From Cupriavidus sp. P-10 (GTDB lineage: Bacteria > Pseudomonadota > Gammaproteobacteria > Burkholderiales > Burkholderiaceae): a DNA stretch of 64,000 nt. The stretch covers positions 1,922,001 to 1,986,000 of the forward strand of contig NZ_AP025170.1 of the NCBI RefSeq assembly GCF_003402535.2, in the 5' to 3' direction. The notes below the pieces were generated by a model. It was given only the letters and a program-made list of their open reading frames with translations, searched no databases and was not told the origin of the DNA. A program made the position numbers and the translations under genes. This document shows positions 22,007 to 30,422 of the stretch, one piece after another. Position 1 is the first letter of the stretch. Each line of letters starts with the position of its first letter.

Positions 22007-23134
22007 ATGAACGCATTCGAACTCGAACGACGCGAGCTGCACCGGACCCTGACCGGTTCGGACGATCGCCCGGAAGGCGCCGCAGTATGGACGCGCCGCA
22101 CTTTCCTGCACCAGGCGCTGCTCAAAGGCGTTGCAGGTGCCGCCGCATGCGGGTTCTTCCCGCTTCTGAACACGCTTGACGTGGCCTACGGTCAAACCGG
22201 CCAGAACTTCCGCTTTGCCTGGGTCTCCGACACGCACCTCTACCCCAGGGAGCTCAACTCCCGCTTCGTGGAAAAGACGGTGCGCGCCTTCAAGGAAGTG
22301 CAGGCCATGAATCCGCCAGCCGACTTCATGATCTTCGGCGGCGACCTGGCGCAGCTGGGCGACCCCGTCGAGCTGCAGCTCGGCGCCGAACTGCTGAAGG
22401 AAGTGAAGATCCGCAAGGTCTTCATCCCGGGCGAGCACGACTGGTACCTCGACATGGGGTCGACGTGGAACAAGACCTTCGGCAACACGCCCTGGACCTT
22501 CGACCACAAGGGCGTGCGCGTGATCGGCCTGAACACGATCGCAGGCGCACCGGACTTCTGGACGGCACGCAAGATGACACCGAAAGACCGCATGGGACAT
22601 ATGGCCACGCTCGACGGCACGCTGGGCGGCGCCTGGTCCGTCATCGGTGAAAAGCAATTGCGCTGGCTCAACAGCACGCTGTCGAACTGGCCCAAGAGCA
22701 GCCCGGTCATCCTGTTCACGCATACGCCGCTGTACGAGTACTACCCGCCGTGGAATTTCTGGATCCGCGACTGGCGCGAGGCGCATGAAATCCTCAAGCC
22801 CTATGCCAACGTCACCAATGTCCACGGGCATACGCACCAGGTGCTCTACAACGAGATCGGCAAGTTGCGCTCGATCGGCATGCTGGCCACGTCGTGGCCA
22901 TGGCCCTACGCGCCGGAAGGCGTGCCGCTTCTGACCAAGCCGATGATTCGCGCCGACCCGGGCGATCACTTCGACGGCGTTGGCTGGAGCACGCTGACCA
23001 TGACCCCGCAGGGACGGGTGGAAAACGAATACAAGATGTGGCGCAAGACGGTCTTCGCAGACCAGCCGGCGGATTCCGGCACCGAGGACAACCGCAACCA
23101 GGTCCTCAGCCCGCGCATCGCCGACCGGATCTAG
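22007..23134 (+). CDS. Tat-exported calcineurin-like metallophosphoesterase
   Basis: Predicted periplasmic metal-dependent phosphoesterase of 375 residues with unknown substrate. A twin-arginine signal (TRRTFLHQALLKG, residues 29-41) is followed by a hydrophobic stretch. The metal site motifs are in order: SDTHLY (Asp75, His77), FGGDLAQLGD, GEHDWY, FTHTPLY and VHGHTHQV. The third motif normally reads GNHD; here the Asn that bridges metal and phosphate is Glu. It lies between the cupredoxin-like protein and a cytochrome c, so a link to assembly or protection of the oxidase is suggested by context only. The start ATG follows a GGGGGGCGGAGGA ribosome binding site. Confidence 0.82.
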   Translation: MNAFELERRELHRTLTGSDDRPEGAAVWTRRTFLHQALLKGVAGAAACGFFPLLNTLDVAYGQTGQNFRFAWVSDTHLYPRELNSRFVEKTVRAFKEVQAMNPPADFMIFGGDLAQLGDPVELQLGAELLKEVKIRKVFIPGEHDWYLDMGSTWNKTFGNTPWTFDHKGVRVIGLNTIAGAPDFWTARKMTPKDRMGHMATLDGTLGGAWSVIGEKQLRWLNSTLSNWPKSSPVILFTHTPLYEYYPPWNFWIRDWREAHEILKPYANVTNVHGHTHQVLYNEIGKLRSIGMLATSWPWPYAPEGVPLLTKPMIRADPGDHFDGVGWSTLTMTPQGRVENEYKMWRKTVFADQPADSGTEDNRNQVLSPRIADRI

Positions 23135-23179
23135 ACCGGCCAGCACCCCTGATCCGGCGCAGCAATGCGTGAGGAGCGA

Positions 23180-23641
23180 ATGATGAAGAACGACATATGG
23201 CACGCCCGTGCCCTGACGGCAGGGGTAGCCGTGTTGCTGCTGCTCGGCTACGACAGCGACCAGCCGATGGCACACAAGGAACCCCACACGGCAGACCAGC
23301 TGAAAGCGTTTGAAGACGTGTTCATGGAACAGGTGAAGGTCGGTGACCAGCTGTTCCACGGCGATCCCGGCGCGCAGAAGCAGCTGAACGTCAAGCTCTC
23401 GAACACCGGCGTGGCCTGCGCCATGTGCCACCCGTACGCATCCGACACTCACCCGCATGAATTTCCCAAGTTCCAGGAGCAGATGAACGAGTTCGCCACG
23501 CTGCGCGACATGATCAACTGGTGCATCGAGAAGCCCAATGAAGGCGAGAAGATCGACCCCAACGGGCCCGCCATGAAAGCGCTCGAGGCCTATATCTACT
23601 ACTCGAACCGCAACAGCAAGCTCGATCCGGGCAGGCACTGA
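23180..23641 (+). CDS. Small monoheme c-type cytochrome
   Basis: Periplasmic or membrane-anchored cytochrome of about 153 residues with one heme motif, CAMCH. The N-terminus has a hydrophobic stretch (ALTAGVAVLLLLG) acting as signal or anchor. The fold region after the heme (HEFPKFQEQMNEFATLRDMINWCIE) resembles one module of the SoxA/TsdA type of cytochrome rather than a classical cytochrome c. The start is set at ATG 23180 because GAGGAGCGA lies just before it; an in-frame ATG at 23165 would contain that site. It is placed 40 bases before ccoN and may deliver electrons to the oxidase. Confidence 0.8.
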   Translation: MMKNDIWHARALTAGVAVLLLLGYDSDQPMAHKEPHTADQLKAFEDVFMEQVKVGDQLFHGDPGAQKQLNVKLSNTGVACAMCHPYASDTHPHEFPKFQEQMNEFATLRDMINWCIEKPNEGEKIDPNGPAMKALEAYIYYSNRNSKLDPGRH

Positions 23642-23681
23642 GCGATGGGCCGGCCGTGAACACCAACGGAGCTAGAAGCAT

Positions 23682-25112
23682 ATGACTGCCGCCCGCGCGA
23701 CATCGGACCCATCCGAAGCATTTCCCGACCTGGATTCGCTGATCGACCGCGGGCTTATTCTCAAGTGGCTCTATTGGGGACTGTTCTGGCTGATGTTCAC
23801 GCCCAGCATTGGCGTGACCATCTCCAGCCTGTTCAACTTCCCCGACTACCTGGGAACCTCGCAATACCTGACCTTCGGCCGCTTGCGGCCGATGCACGTC
23901 AATGGCGTGATCTTCGGCGCCTTCTCCACGCTGTTCATCGGCCTGTGCTACTACCTGCTGCCGCGCCTGTGCGGCGTGCCGGTCTGGAAAGGCCGGTGGG
24001 GACACTGGCTGGTATGGGTGTGGAACCTGGGCCTGGTTGCCGGCATGGCATCGCTGATGCTCGGCTACAACCAGGGCCTGGAGGCCGGCGAATTCCCGCT
24101 TGCGATCGACGCCATCATCTTCGTCGTGGTAACGGTCACCACCGTCCAGTTCCTGATGACGATCGCGCACCGGCGCGAGCCGCAGCTTTACGTGGCGGTG
24201 TGGTACCTGATCGGCGCCTTTGTCTGGACCGTGATGAACCTCGTGCTCGGCAGCTTTATCCTGCCGTACACCTTCACCGGCATCAACAGCGCCGCCTTCC
24301 ACGGCCTGTTCATCCACTACATCGTGGGGCTGTGGATCACGCCTGCCGGCTACGTGCTGATCTACTACTTCCTGCCGGCGAGCGTGCAGAACCCGGTCTA
24401 CAGCCACAAGCTGTCGCTGGTGGGGTTCTGGTCGCTGGCGCTGTTCTATCCCTTCGTCGGCATCCACCACTATCTGTACAGCCCCATCGCCGACTGGGCC
24501 GAGACGCTGGCGATCATCACCTCGATGCTGCTGATCGTGCCGGTCTGGACGGTATTGCAGAACTTCTTCGGCACCATGATGGGCCGCTGGCACACCTTCA
24601 CCCAGAACCTGACCGCCAAATTCCTGATCATGGGTTCGCTGATGTACCTGGCGGGGTGCTTCCAGGGCTCGACCGAAGCCCTGCGCGCGATCCAGCAGCC
24701 GACGCACTTCAGCGATTTCGTCATCTCGCATTCGCACCTGACGGTGTTCGGCACCTTCGTGGTGTGGGCCATCGGCGGCACGGTCTATGTGATACCGCGG
24801 CTGGTGGCGCGCCCGCTGTGGTCGCCACGGCTCGGCAACTGGTCGTTCTGGCTGATCACCTTCGGCATCAGCCTGATGGGACTGGACCTGACCATGGCCG
24901 GCCTGCAGCAGGGCTACATGCTGATGGCGGGCGTGGAATGGCTGGACTCGCTGGTGGCCATCCGCCCCTACTGGCTGGTGCGCACGACCGCCGGCATCTC
25001 GATGGACATCGGCATGTCGCTGCTGGTCTATAACCTGATGCGCACCGTGCTGTCGGCCGAGCCCGCCACGGCACCCAGCGCCGCGGGCGCCGTACGCGGG
25101 GCGTCGACATGA
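23682..25112 (+). CDS. ccoN: cbb3-type cytochrome oxidase catalytic subunit (CcoN-like)
   Basis: Heme-copper oxidase subunit I with about twelve membrane helices, 476 residues; reduces oxygen to water and pumps protons. Comparison by eye with the known CcoN pattern shows all key residues: His72 (RPMHVNG) and His352 for the low-spin heme b, His350 for the high-spin heme (SHSH), CuB ligands His212 (IHYIVG), His262 and His263 (GIHHYLY), and the cross-linked Tyr256 six residues before His262, as in cbb3 oxidases. So it should be active. The rest diverges from housekeeping CcoN. It overlaps the next gene by four bases (ATGA). Confidence 0.9.
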   Translation: MTAARATSDPSEAFPDLDSLIDRGLILKWLYWGLFWLMFTPSIGVTISSLFNFPDYLGTSQYLTFGRLRPMHVNGVIFGAFSTLFIGLCYYLLPRLCGVPVWKGRWGHWLVWVWNLGLVAGMASLMLGYNQGLEAGEFPLAIDAIIFVVVTVTTVQFLMTIAHRREPQLYVAVWYLIGAFVWTVMNLVLGSFILPYTFTGINSAAFHGLFIHYIVGLWITPAGYVLIYYFLPASVQNPVYSHKLSLVGFWSLALFYPFVGIHHYLYSPIADWAETLAIITSMLLIVPVWTVLQNFFGTMMGRWHTFTQNLTAKFLIMGSLMYLAGCFQGSTEALRAIQQPTHFSDFVISHSHLTVFGTFVVWAIGGTVYVIPRLVARPLWSPRLGNWSFWLITFGISLMGLDLTMAGLQQGYMLMAGVEWLDSLVAIRPYWLVRTTAGISMDIGMSLLVYNLMRTVLSAEPATAPSAAGAVRGAST

Positions 25113-26821
25113 CCCCGCGCCGACCCGATGGCCGCTATGGCCTGCGTTTCTATGCGCTGGTCGCGGGGTTCGGCTGCCTCTCGCTGGCCGCCTTCGTGCA
25201 GGGCGTACTGCCGATGCTGGAGCCACAGTCGCGCACCGACAAGGTTACCCAGGTGGTGCGCACCGACCTGGGCGAACTCAAGTGGATGGAAGCACGCGCC
25301 ACCGACTACACGCCGCTGCAGCTGCGCGGCCGCGAGGTGTATACGCGCGAAGGCTGCTGGTACTGCCACTCGCAGTTCGTGCGCCCGGTCACCGGTGAAA
25401 CCCGCCGCTGGGGCCCGGTCTCCCAGGCCGGCGAATACGCGTTCGACCTGCCGCACCTGTTCTCGACTCGGCGCATCGGCCCCGATCTCTCGCGCGTTGG
25501 CCTGAAGTTCAGCGACGCCTGGCACCTGGCGCACTTCTGGGATCCGCGCATGTTGTCGCCCGACTCGATCATGCCGCGCTTCTCCGCGCTGTTTTCCGAG
25601 CCGCACACCGCAAGGCTGGTGACCGACCAGCAGGGCCGCCGCACCATCGAGAACACGCCCGCGACGCGGCAGCTGTTCGATTTCGGCAGCAGCGAGACCA
25701 TCGCGCTGACGCCCAACCAGGCCGGCCTGCTGTATGTCCCGGAGCGCGGGAAGTACCCCGTGATCCTGACCCCCAACAAGGAATTCACCGGCGAGACCGT
25801 GATCCTGATCACCGATACGGAAGACCTGCGCGCACTGGTGGCCTACCTGCAGAAGCTCGGCACCAACCGAGGCAAGTGGCGCGACCGCTTTGAACCGCAG
25901 CAGATGGAGGCCTCGCAGACGAGCATCCCGCGCTCCGAGGAATGGATCGCGCACGGCAAGAACGTCTATGAGCGTCGCTGCCTTGGCTGCCATGGGGTCA
26001 AGGGCGACGGCAACGGACCGGCCGCCGCGTTCATGCAGAAAGACCGCCCGCGCAATTTCACGCTGGGGGTGTTCAAGTTCCGCCTTACGCCGTCGGGATC
26101 CATGCCGGATGACGGCGACCTGCTGCGAACCATCACGCGCGGCGTGCGCGGCACCGCGATGCCAAGCTGGCACGAACTGCCGGAAAAAGACCGGCTGGCC
26201 GTGATCCAGTACATCAAGTACGTGCTGGCGGCCGACCGCAGCAAGCCCGACAAGCCCTACTTCTACTTCCTCGAAGAACCGCCGCTCGCGCCGATCTTTA
26301 TCGGCGTGCCGCCCAAGCCCTCGGCCGAACTCATCCTGCGCGGCAAGCAGGCGTGGGACCGCGCCAAATGCTGGGAATGCCACGGGCGCACCGGCAAGGG
26401 CGACGGCGAAAAAGCGGCCGGACTCGAGGACGATTTCGGCTTCCCGATCCCGCCGGCCAACCTGACCACCGGGCAGTTCAAGTCCGGGGCATCGGTGAAG
26501 GACATCTTCCGCACCGTGAGCACCGGGCTGTCCGGCACGCCGATGCCGTCGTTCAGCGACACGGTGTCCGAGGACGACCGCTGGGCGCTGGCCTACTTCG
26601 TCCTGTCGCTGTCCGCCTACACCGACCCGCTGACCGGCCAGCCGCTGCCGATTCCGCCCGAGCAGAAAGCCGCGCTGAACGACCCCGACCTGCGCGCCGA
26701 CGAATCGCGCCACGCCTATCGTCCCCCGGCCGGCGAACCGGGACAGCCCGGCCAGCCAAGCACCTATGCCGGCGAGGCGTGGGCCAAACGGCACGGCTTC
26801 GCATTTGCTGACGAGCGCTAG
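25109..26821 (+). CDS. ccoO: CcoO-like subunit fused to two extra cytochrome c domains
   Basis: Membrane-anchored electron-entry subunit of the oxidase, 570 residues with three heme c motifs. Residues 1-45 hold one membrane anchor. The first 250 residues are CcoO-like: CWYCH at 83-87, then SQFVRP, RIGPDLSRVGLKFSDAWH and SIMPRF with the Met ligand. Two further cytochrome c domains follow, with CLGCH near 291 and CWECH near 421, each with a later Met (GTAMPSW, GTPMPSF). Normal CcoO has one heme and about 200-300 residues; the two extra domains probably replace the separate diheme subunit CcoP, which is absent here. Translation is coupled to ccoN by a four-base overlap. Confidence 0.88.
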   Translation: MTPRRPDGRYGLRFYALVAGFGCLSLAAFVQGVLPMLEPQSRTDKVTQVVRTDLGELKWMEARATDYTPLQLRGREVYTREGCWYCHSQFVRPVTGETRRWGPVSQAGEYAFDLPHLFSTRRIGPDLSRVGLKFSDAWHLAHFWDPRMLSPDSIMPRFSALFSEPHTARLVTDQQGRRTIENTPATRQLFDFGSSETIALTPNQAGLLYVPERGKYPVILTPNKEFTGETVILITDTEDLRALVAYLQKLGTNRGKWRDRFEPQQMEASQTSIPRSEEWIAHGKNVYERRCLGCHGVKGDGNGPAAAFMQKDRPRNFTLGVFKFRLTPSGSMPDDGDLLRTITRGVRGTAMPSWHELPEKDRLAVIQYIKYVLAADRSKPDKPYFYFLEEPPLAPIFIGVPPKPSAELILRGKQAWDRAKCWECHGRTGKGDGEKAAGLEDDFGFPIPPANLTTGQFKSGASVKDIFRTVSTGLSGTPMPSFSDTVSEDDRWALAYFVLSLSAYTDPLTGQPLPIPPEQKAALNDPDLRADESRHAYRPPAGEPGQPGQPSTYAGEAWAKRHGFAFADER

Positions 26822-26829
26822 GAGCGAGC

Positions 26830-27006
26830 ATGGCTGAACTCACCTTCCTGCAATTCGTGGTGGCCTTCTTCATGAGCCTCGGCGCGGTCTGCGTGTTTAT
26901 CTGGGCCGTGCTGTCGGGGCTGTTCGAAGACGTCGAGGCCATCAAGTACAAGGCCTACCGGGCCGAAGTCAAGGATGACGAAGCGGAGGCATCCGGCCAT
27001 GAATGA
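26830..27006 (+). CDS. ccoS: CcoS-like cbb3 oxidase assembly protein
   Basis: A 58-residue protein with one membrane segment (FVVAFFMSLGAVCVFIWAVL) followed by SGLFEDVEAIKYKAYRAE. The motif of a membrane helix followed by a SGxFxDxE sequence and a short charged tail is the hallmark of CcoS, which is needed to insert heme and copper into subunit I. It starts eight bases after ccoO with a GGAGCGAGC ribosome binding site, and overlaps the next small gene by eight bases. Confidence 0.8.
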   Translation: MAELTFLQFVVAFFMSLGAVCVFIWAVLSGLFEDVEAIKYKAYRAEVKDDEAEASGHE

Positions 27007-27208
27007 TGAACCCGACACTCCGCCCGCCGGACCCGAAACACCGCATCACCAGCAGACCGAAGACTACGGCGGCGGCCATATCCAGGCGCGCCATGGCCGC
27101 ATCAATGTATGGCTGCTGGTCGTCTACCTGGTGTTGTTCATCTGGGCGTTGTACTACGGCTACGCCTACTGGGGCGGGCTCGGGCCAGGGCTGGACCTGA
27201 CGCGCTGA
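26999..27208 (+). CDS. Small single-helix membrane protein of the oxidase cluster
   Basis: A 69-residue protein with a hydrophilic N-terminal half rich in Pro, Glu and His and one membrane helix (NVWLLVVYLVLFIWALYYGY) ending in a short WGGLGPGLDL tail. It resembles the N-terminal anchor of CcoP or a CcoQ/CcoH-like accessory subunit, but no firm family can be given. The ATG 26999 overlaps the end of ccoS, so the two are translationally coupled. Confidence 0.7.
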   Translation: MNDEPDTPPAGPETPHHQQTEDYGGGHIQARHGRINVWLLVVYLVLFIWALYYGYAYWGGLGPGLDLTR

Positions 27209-27261
27209 GTGACCGCCCGCCGACCGCCCGCCGACCGTCCGCCACACCATCGGAGCCGACC

Positions 27262-27357
27262 ATGATACCGAGACTGCTGCTGGCGCTGGCCCTGCTGAAC
27301 CTGGCCTTCCTGTTCGGCGAACTCGCGCTGAACGTGCTCGGCCTGCAACTGTTATAG
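27262..27357 (+). CDS. 31-residue membrane microprotein
   Basis: A tiny open frame encoding MIPRLLLALALLNLAF followed by LFGELALNVLGLQLL, a single hydrophobic helix with one Glu. It has a CGGAGCC ribosome binding site seven bases before the ATG and lies between two cluster genes with no other reading. A single-helix extra subunit, similar in size to CcoM of Pseudomonas cbb3 oxidase, is a plausible role; this is inference. Confidence 0.55.
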   Translation: MIPRLLLALALLNLAFLFGELALNVLGLQLL

Positions 27358-27368
27358 CGGAGCCGGTC

Positions 27369-27461
27369 ATGACCCTTGCCGAAGCGATCGCCTTCTGGAT
27401 CTTCGTCATCATGACGGTTGGCTTCTTTGCCTGGGTGGCCTACCTGGCGATACGCAAGTAG
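27369..27461 (+). CDS. 30-residue membrane microprotein
   Basis: A second tiny gene, twelve bases after the first, encoding one hydrophobic helix (AIAFWIFVIMTVGFFAWVAY) with a basic C-terminal end (LAIRK). It has a CGGAGCCGG ribosome binding site and starts and stops neatly between its neighbours. The composition (Trp, Phe, two Ala) and positive tail predict an N-out/C-in membrane helix. Likely a small subunit or assembly factor of the oxidase. Confidence 0.55.
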   Translation: MTLAEAIAFWIFVIMTVGFFAWVAYLAIRK

Positions 27462-27472
27462 CGGGAGAGGCC

Positions 27473-28228
27473 ATGAGCGACCTGTGGCTGGTCTTTCTGG
27501 CAGGCGTGGCCGGCAGCATGCACTGCGTGGGGATGTGCGGTGGCTTTGCCTGTGGCCTGGGCCCCGCGCCCGGCGGACGCCTTGCTACCATGCTGCGGCA
27601 CCTGGGCTACAACCTGGGCCGCATCGCCAGCTATGCCTTCCTTGGCACGCTGGCCGGCTATCTCGGCATGCTGCTGGTCGGCCACGCTGGTGAAAGCACC
27701 ACGGCCAGCATGGTGCAGCGCGGACTGGCCATTTTCTCCGGGCTGCTCATGCTGATGATCGGGCTGAACCTGGCCGGGTTCATTGGCCGAGGCGGCCATG
27801 CGCTGGGCGGCGTGGGCGCGCAATGGCTGGCGCAATCGCTGCGCACCTTGCTGCGCCAGCCCGGACCTGCCGCGCCGCTGGCATTTGGCGTACTGAACGG
27901 CTTCCTCCCCTGCCCGCTGGTCTATGCCTTCGCCGCCCAGGCGGCAGCCAGCGGCACCGCGCTGGGCGGGCTGCAGATCATGCTCGCGTTCGGGCTCGGC
28001 ACCCTGCCGACCATGCTGGCAATGGGCGGATTCGGGCTCTGGTGGCGCGCGCGGCGTCGGCCTGCCGGCATCCCGGCGCAGCCGGTCGTGGCCAGCTTCC
28101 TGCCTGCGCCGGCGGCGCGCCTGGGCTGGCGCATGCAGGGCGTGCGTGCCGCCGGCGCGTTTATCGTCCTCCTCGGCCTGATCACACTCGCGCGCGGGGT
28201 GGTGCCGATGAGCGCTCACCTGCATTAG
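27473..28228 (+). CDS. SafE/UreH_2-like membrane protein
   Basis: Membrane protein of 251 residues with about six helices. The N-terminal GSMHCVGMCGGFACGLG motif, with two Cys, one His and two Met in a membrane helix, is typical of the sulfite exporter TauE/SafE-like (UreH_2) family members found in cbb3 oxidase assembly operons, where a role in copper handling has been proposed. The second half has FGVLNGFLPCPLVYAF, a repeat-related motif with another Cys. It begins eleven bases after the second microprotein with a GGGAGAGG site. Confidence 0.8.
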   Translation: MSDLWLVFLAGVAGSMHCVGMCGGFACGLGPAPGGRLATMLRHLGYNLGRIASYAFLGTLAGYLGMLLVGHAGESTTASMVQRGLAIFSGLLMLMIGLNLAGFIGRGGHALGGVGAQWLAQSLRTLLRQPGPAAPLAFGVLNGFLPCPLVYAFAAQAAASGTALGGLQIMLAFGLGTLPTMLAMGGFGLWWRARRRPAGIPAQPVVASFLPAPAARLGWRMQGVRAAGAFIVLLGLITLARGVVPMSAHLH

Positions 28229-28253
28229 CGAGGCCGCATTAACCAGGCCATCC

Positions 28254-30422
28254 ATGCCCATCGAAACCACACACGCCTGCAGTCACTGCCAGTTGCCGGT
28301 CGGACGGCTGGGCCAGCAGCGCGAACTGGACGGCGAAGCGCACTGGTTCTGCTGCTATGGCTGCTGCCTGGCGTATCAGGTGCACCATGGCGAGCACGAG
28401 GAACCGCAGGCCGCTGCCGCGCTGATACGGCTCGGCGTCGGCGGGTTTCTCGCGATGAACGTCATGCTGTTCAGCTGGCTGCTCTACGCCGATGCGTTTA
28501 CCGGCGACGAAGCGTGGCTGCGGGGCCCGGTTCACTGGCTGCTGTGGGCGCTGGCGACGCCACTGGCATTGCTGCTGGGGCGGCCATTTGCCGAAGGCGC
28601 GTGGCAGGCCATGCAGCAGGGCCGGCTGTCGACCGATACCCTGGTCTGCATCGGCGTGCTCGCCGCCTACTGCTACTCAGGCTGGCAGGTATTGCTCGGC
28701 TCGAGCCTGGTCTATTTCGATACCGCCGCCATGGTGCTGCTGCTGTTTACGCTGGGCCGCCTGCTTGAGGCGCAGGTGCGCGTACGCACCGCGCGCCGCC
28801 TCGCGCCGATGCTGGCGGCTGAACGCGCCGAGGCGCGCGTGGTCGAGGGCGGCACCGAAGGCTGGCGCGCCGTCGTCGACATCCGGCCGGGCGAAATGGT
28901 GCGGATACTTCCCGGCGAACGCGTGCCAGTCGACGGCATTGTCGTCGATGGCCGCTCGGAGTGCGACGAAGCCGTCCTGACCGGGCAGGACGAGCCGCAG
29001 TTCAAGCCGCCGGGCGCATTGGTGCACGCCGGCAGCATCAACGGCAGCCGCCCGCTGCTGGTCCGCGCCACGGCGGCCGGCTCGCAGACCCGGTGGCAGC
29101 AGATCGGCCGGCAGGTGCGTGCAGCGCTGGCGCGCAAATCGCTGGCGGGCGACACCGTCGACCGGATCATTGCCGTGTTCATTCCCGGCGTGCTGGCGCT
29201 GGCCGCGGCCAGCGCATGGTTCTGGGGGAGCCGCGCAGGCGCGCCGGCGCAGGCGGCGGATGCCGCGATGCTGGCCGGACTGGCCGTGCTGGTGGTGGCG
29301 TGCCCGTGCTCGCTGGGCCTGGCTGCACCGCTTACGCATGCGTTGGCAATCGGGCTGGCGGCACAACGCGGCATTCTCGTGCGCGGCGGCGACGTGCTGG
29401 AAAGGCTGGCGCGGCTCAAGGGCATTGCCTTCGACAAGACCGGCACGCTGACGGCGGACACGCTGCACCCGGTCGGCATGCAGACCGAAGGCGCCAGCCA
29501 TGCCGAAGTCCTGCGCGTGGCGGCTGCGCTGGCGCAGGCTTCGGACCATCCGGCAGCGCGCGCAATTGCCGCCATGGCCCGCGCCGCGGCGTCGCCGCCC
29601 GCAACCTCAAACGAAGTCGAGGCCAATGCCGGCGAGGGCCTGTGCGGTCGATTCGACGGGATGGAGTGCGCGCTGGGGTCGCCCGCCTTTCTCGGCACGC
29701 TCGGATGGCACGTGCCCCCGGGCCTGCTGGCTACGGCGCCACTGGGATGCACGCTGGTACTGGTCGGTTGGGAGGGACAGGCGCGCGGGCTGATCGCGCT
29801 GCGTACGCTGCCGATGCCGCATGTTGGCGACGTGATCGCCGAGATGCAGCGCCAGGGCCTGCGCACGCTGCTGCTGAGCGGCGACAATCCGCACGCGGTG
29901 GCGGCCATGGCCGGCACGCTGCATATCGCTGCGTGGCAAGCCAGGCTGCTGCCGCAGGACAAGGTGCTTGCCCTGCGCGACTGGGCCGCCGGCACAGGGC
30001 CGGTCGCCATGGTCGGCGATGGCCTCAACGACGGTCCGGTGCTGGCGGCTGCCTCGGTCGGCATCGCCGTGGGCAATGCCTCCGACCTGGCGCGCGAAAG
30101 TGCGGACGTCGTGCTGCCGCGCTCCGGCCTGGCCAGCTTGCCGTGGCTGTTGCAGCAGGCGCACCAGGTGCGCCGCACGGTCCGGGCCAACCTGGCCTGG
30201 GCCTTCGGCTACAACGCGATCGCGCTGGCGCTGGCCGCCGCCGGGCTGCTGCAACCGGTGCTCGCGGCGGTGCTGATGGCGGGTTCCAGCGTGCTCGTGG
30301 CGATGCGCTCGTGGCGCGCCAGCGCAACTGCCGAAGCCAATGCAGGCACCGCCGAGCACGCAGGCGCCACGGCTCCGGGCCAGCCTGCCGCACTACGATC
30401 CGGTCACGGAGTGTCACCATGA
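28254..30422 (+). CDS. ccoI: CcoI/FixI-like copper P-type ATPase
   Basis: Heavy-metal P1B-type ATPase of 722 residues, in this context likely exporting Cu(I) for assembly of the oxidase. The N-terminus has a Cys-rich motif (CSHCQLPVG, then FCCYGCCLAYQ) in place of a normal CxxC metal domain, as in CcoI proteins. The membrane metal site CPC is at 350-352, the phosphorylated Asp at 394 (DKTGT), the HP motif in SDHPAARAI, and the hinge in GDGLNDGP. The actuator loop, usually TGE, reads TGQDEP (Thr243, Gly244, Gln245); the Glu normally required for dephosphorylation is missing. It overlaps the next gene by four bases. Confidence 0.88.
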   Translation: MPIETTHACSHCQLPVGRLGQQRELDGEAHWFCCYGCCLAYQVHHGEHEEPQAAAALIRLGVGGFLAMNVMLFSWLLYADAFTGDEAWLRGPVHWLLWALATPLALLLGRPFAEGAWQAMQQGRLSTDTLVCIGVLAAYCYSGWQVLLGSSLVYFDTAAMVLLLFTLGRLLEAQVRVRTARRLAPMLAAERAEARVVEGGTEGWRAVVDIRPGEMVRILPGERVPVDGIVVDGRSECDEAVLTGQDEPQFKPPGALVHAGSINGSRPLLVRATAAGSQTRWQQIGRQVRAALARKSLAGDTVDRIIAVFIPGVLALAAASAWFWGSRAGAPAQAADAAMLAGLAVLVVACPCSLGLAAPLTHALAIGLAAQRGILVRGGDVLERLARLKGIAFDKTGTLTADTLHPVGMQTEGASHAEVLRVAAALAQASDHPAARAIAAMARAAASPPATSNEVEANAGEGLCGRFDGMECALGSPAFLGTLGWHVPPGLLATAPLGCTLVLVGWEGQARGLIALRTLPMPHVGDVIAEMQRQGLRTLLLSGDNPHAVAAMAGTLHIAAWQARLLPQDKVLALRDWAAGTGPVAMVGDGLNDGPVLAAASVGIAVGNASDLARESADVVLPRSGLASLPWLLQQAHQVRRTVRANLAWAFGYNAIALALAAAGLLQPVLAAVLMAGSSVLVAMRSWRASATAEANAGTAEHAGATAPGQPAALRSGHGVSP

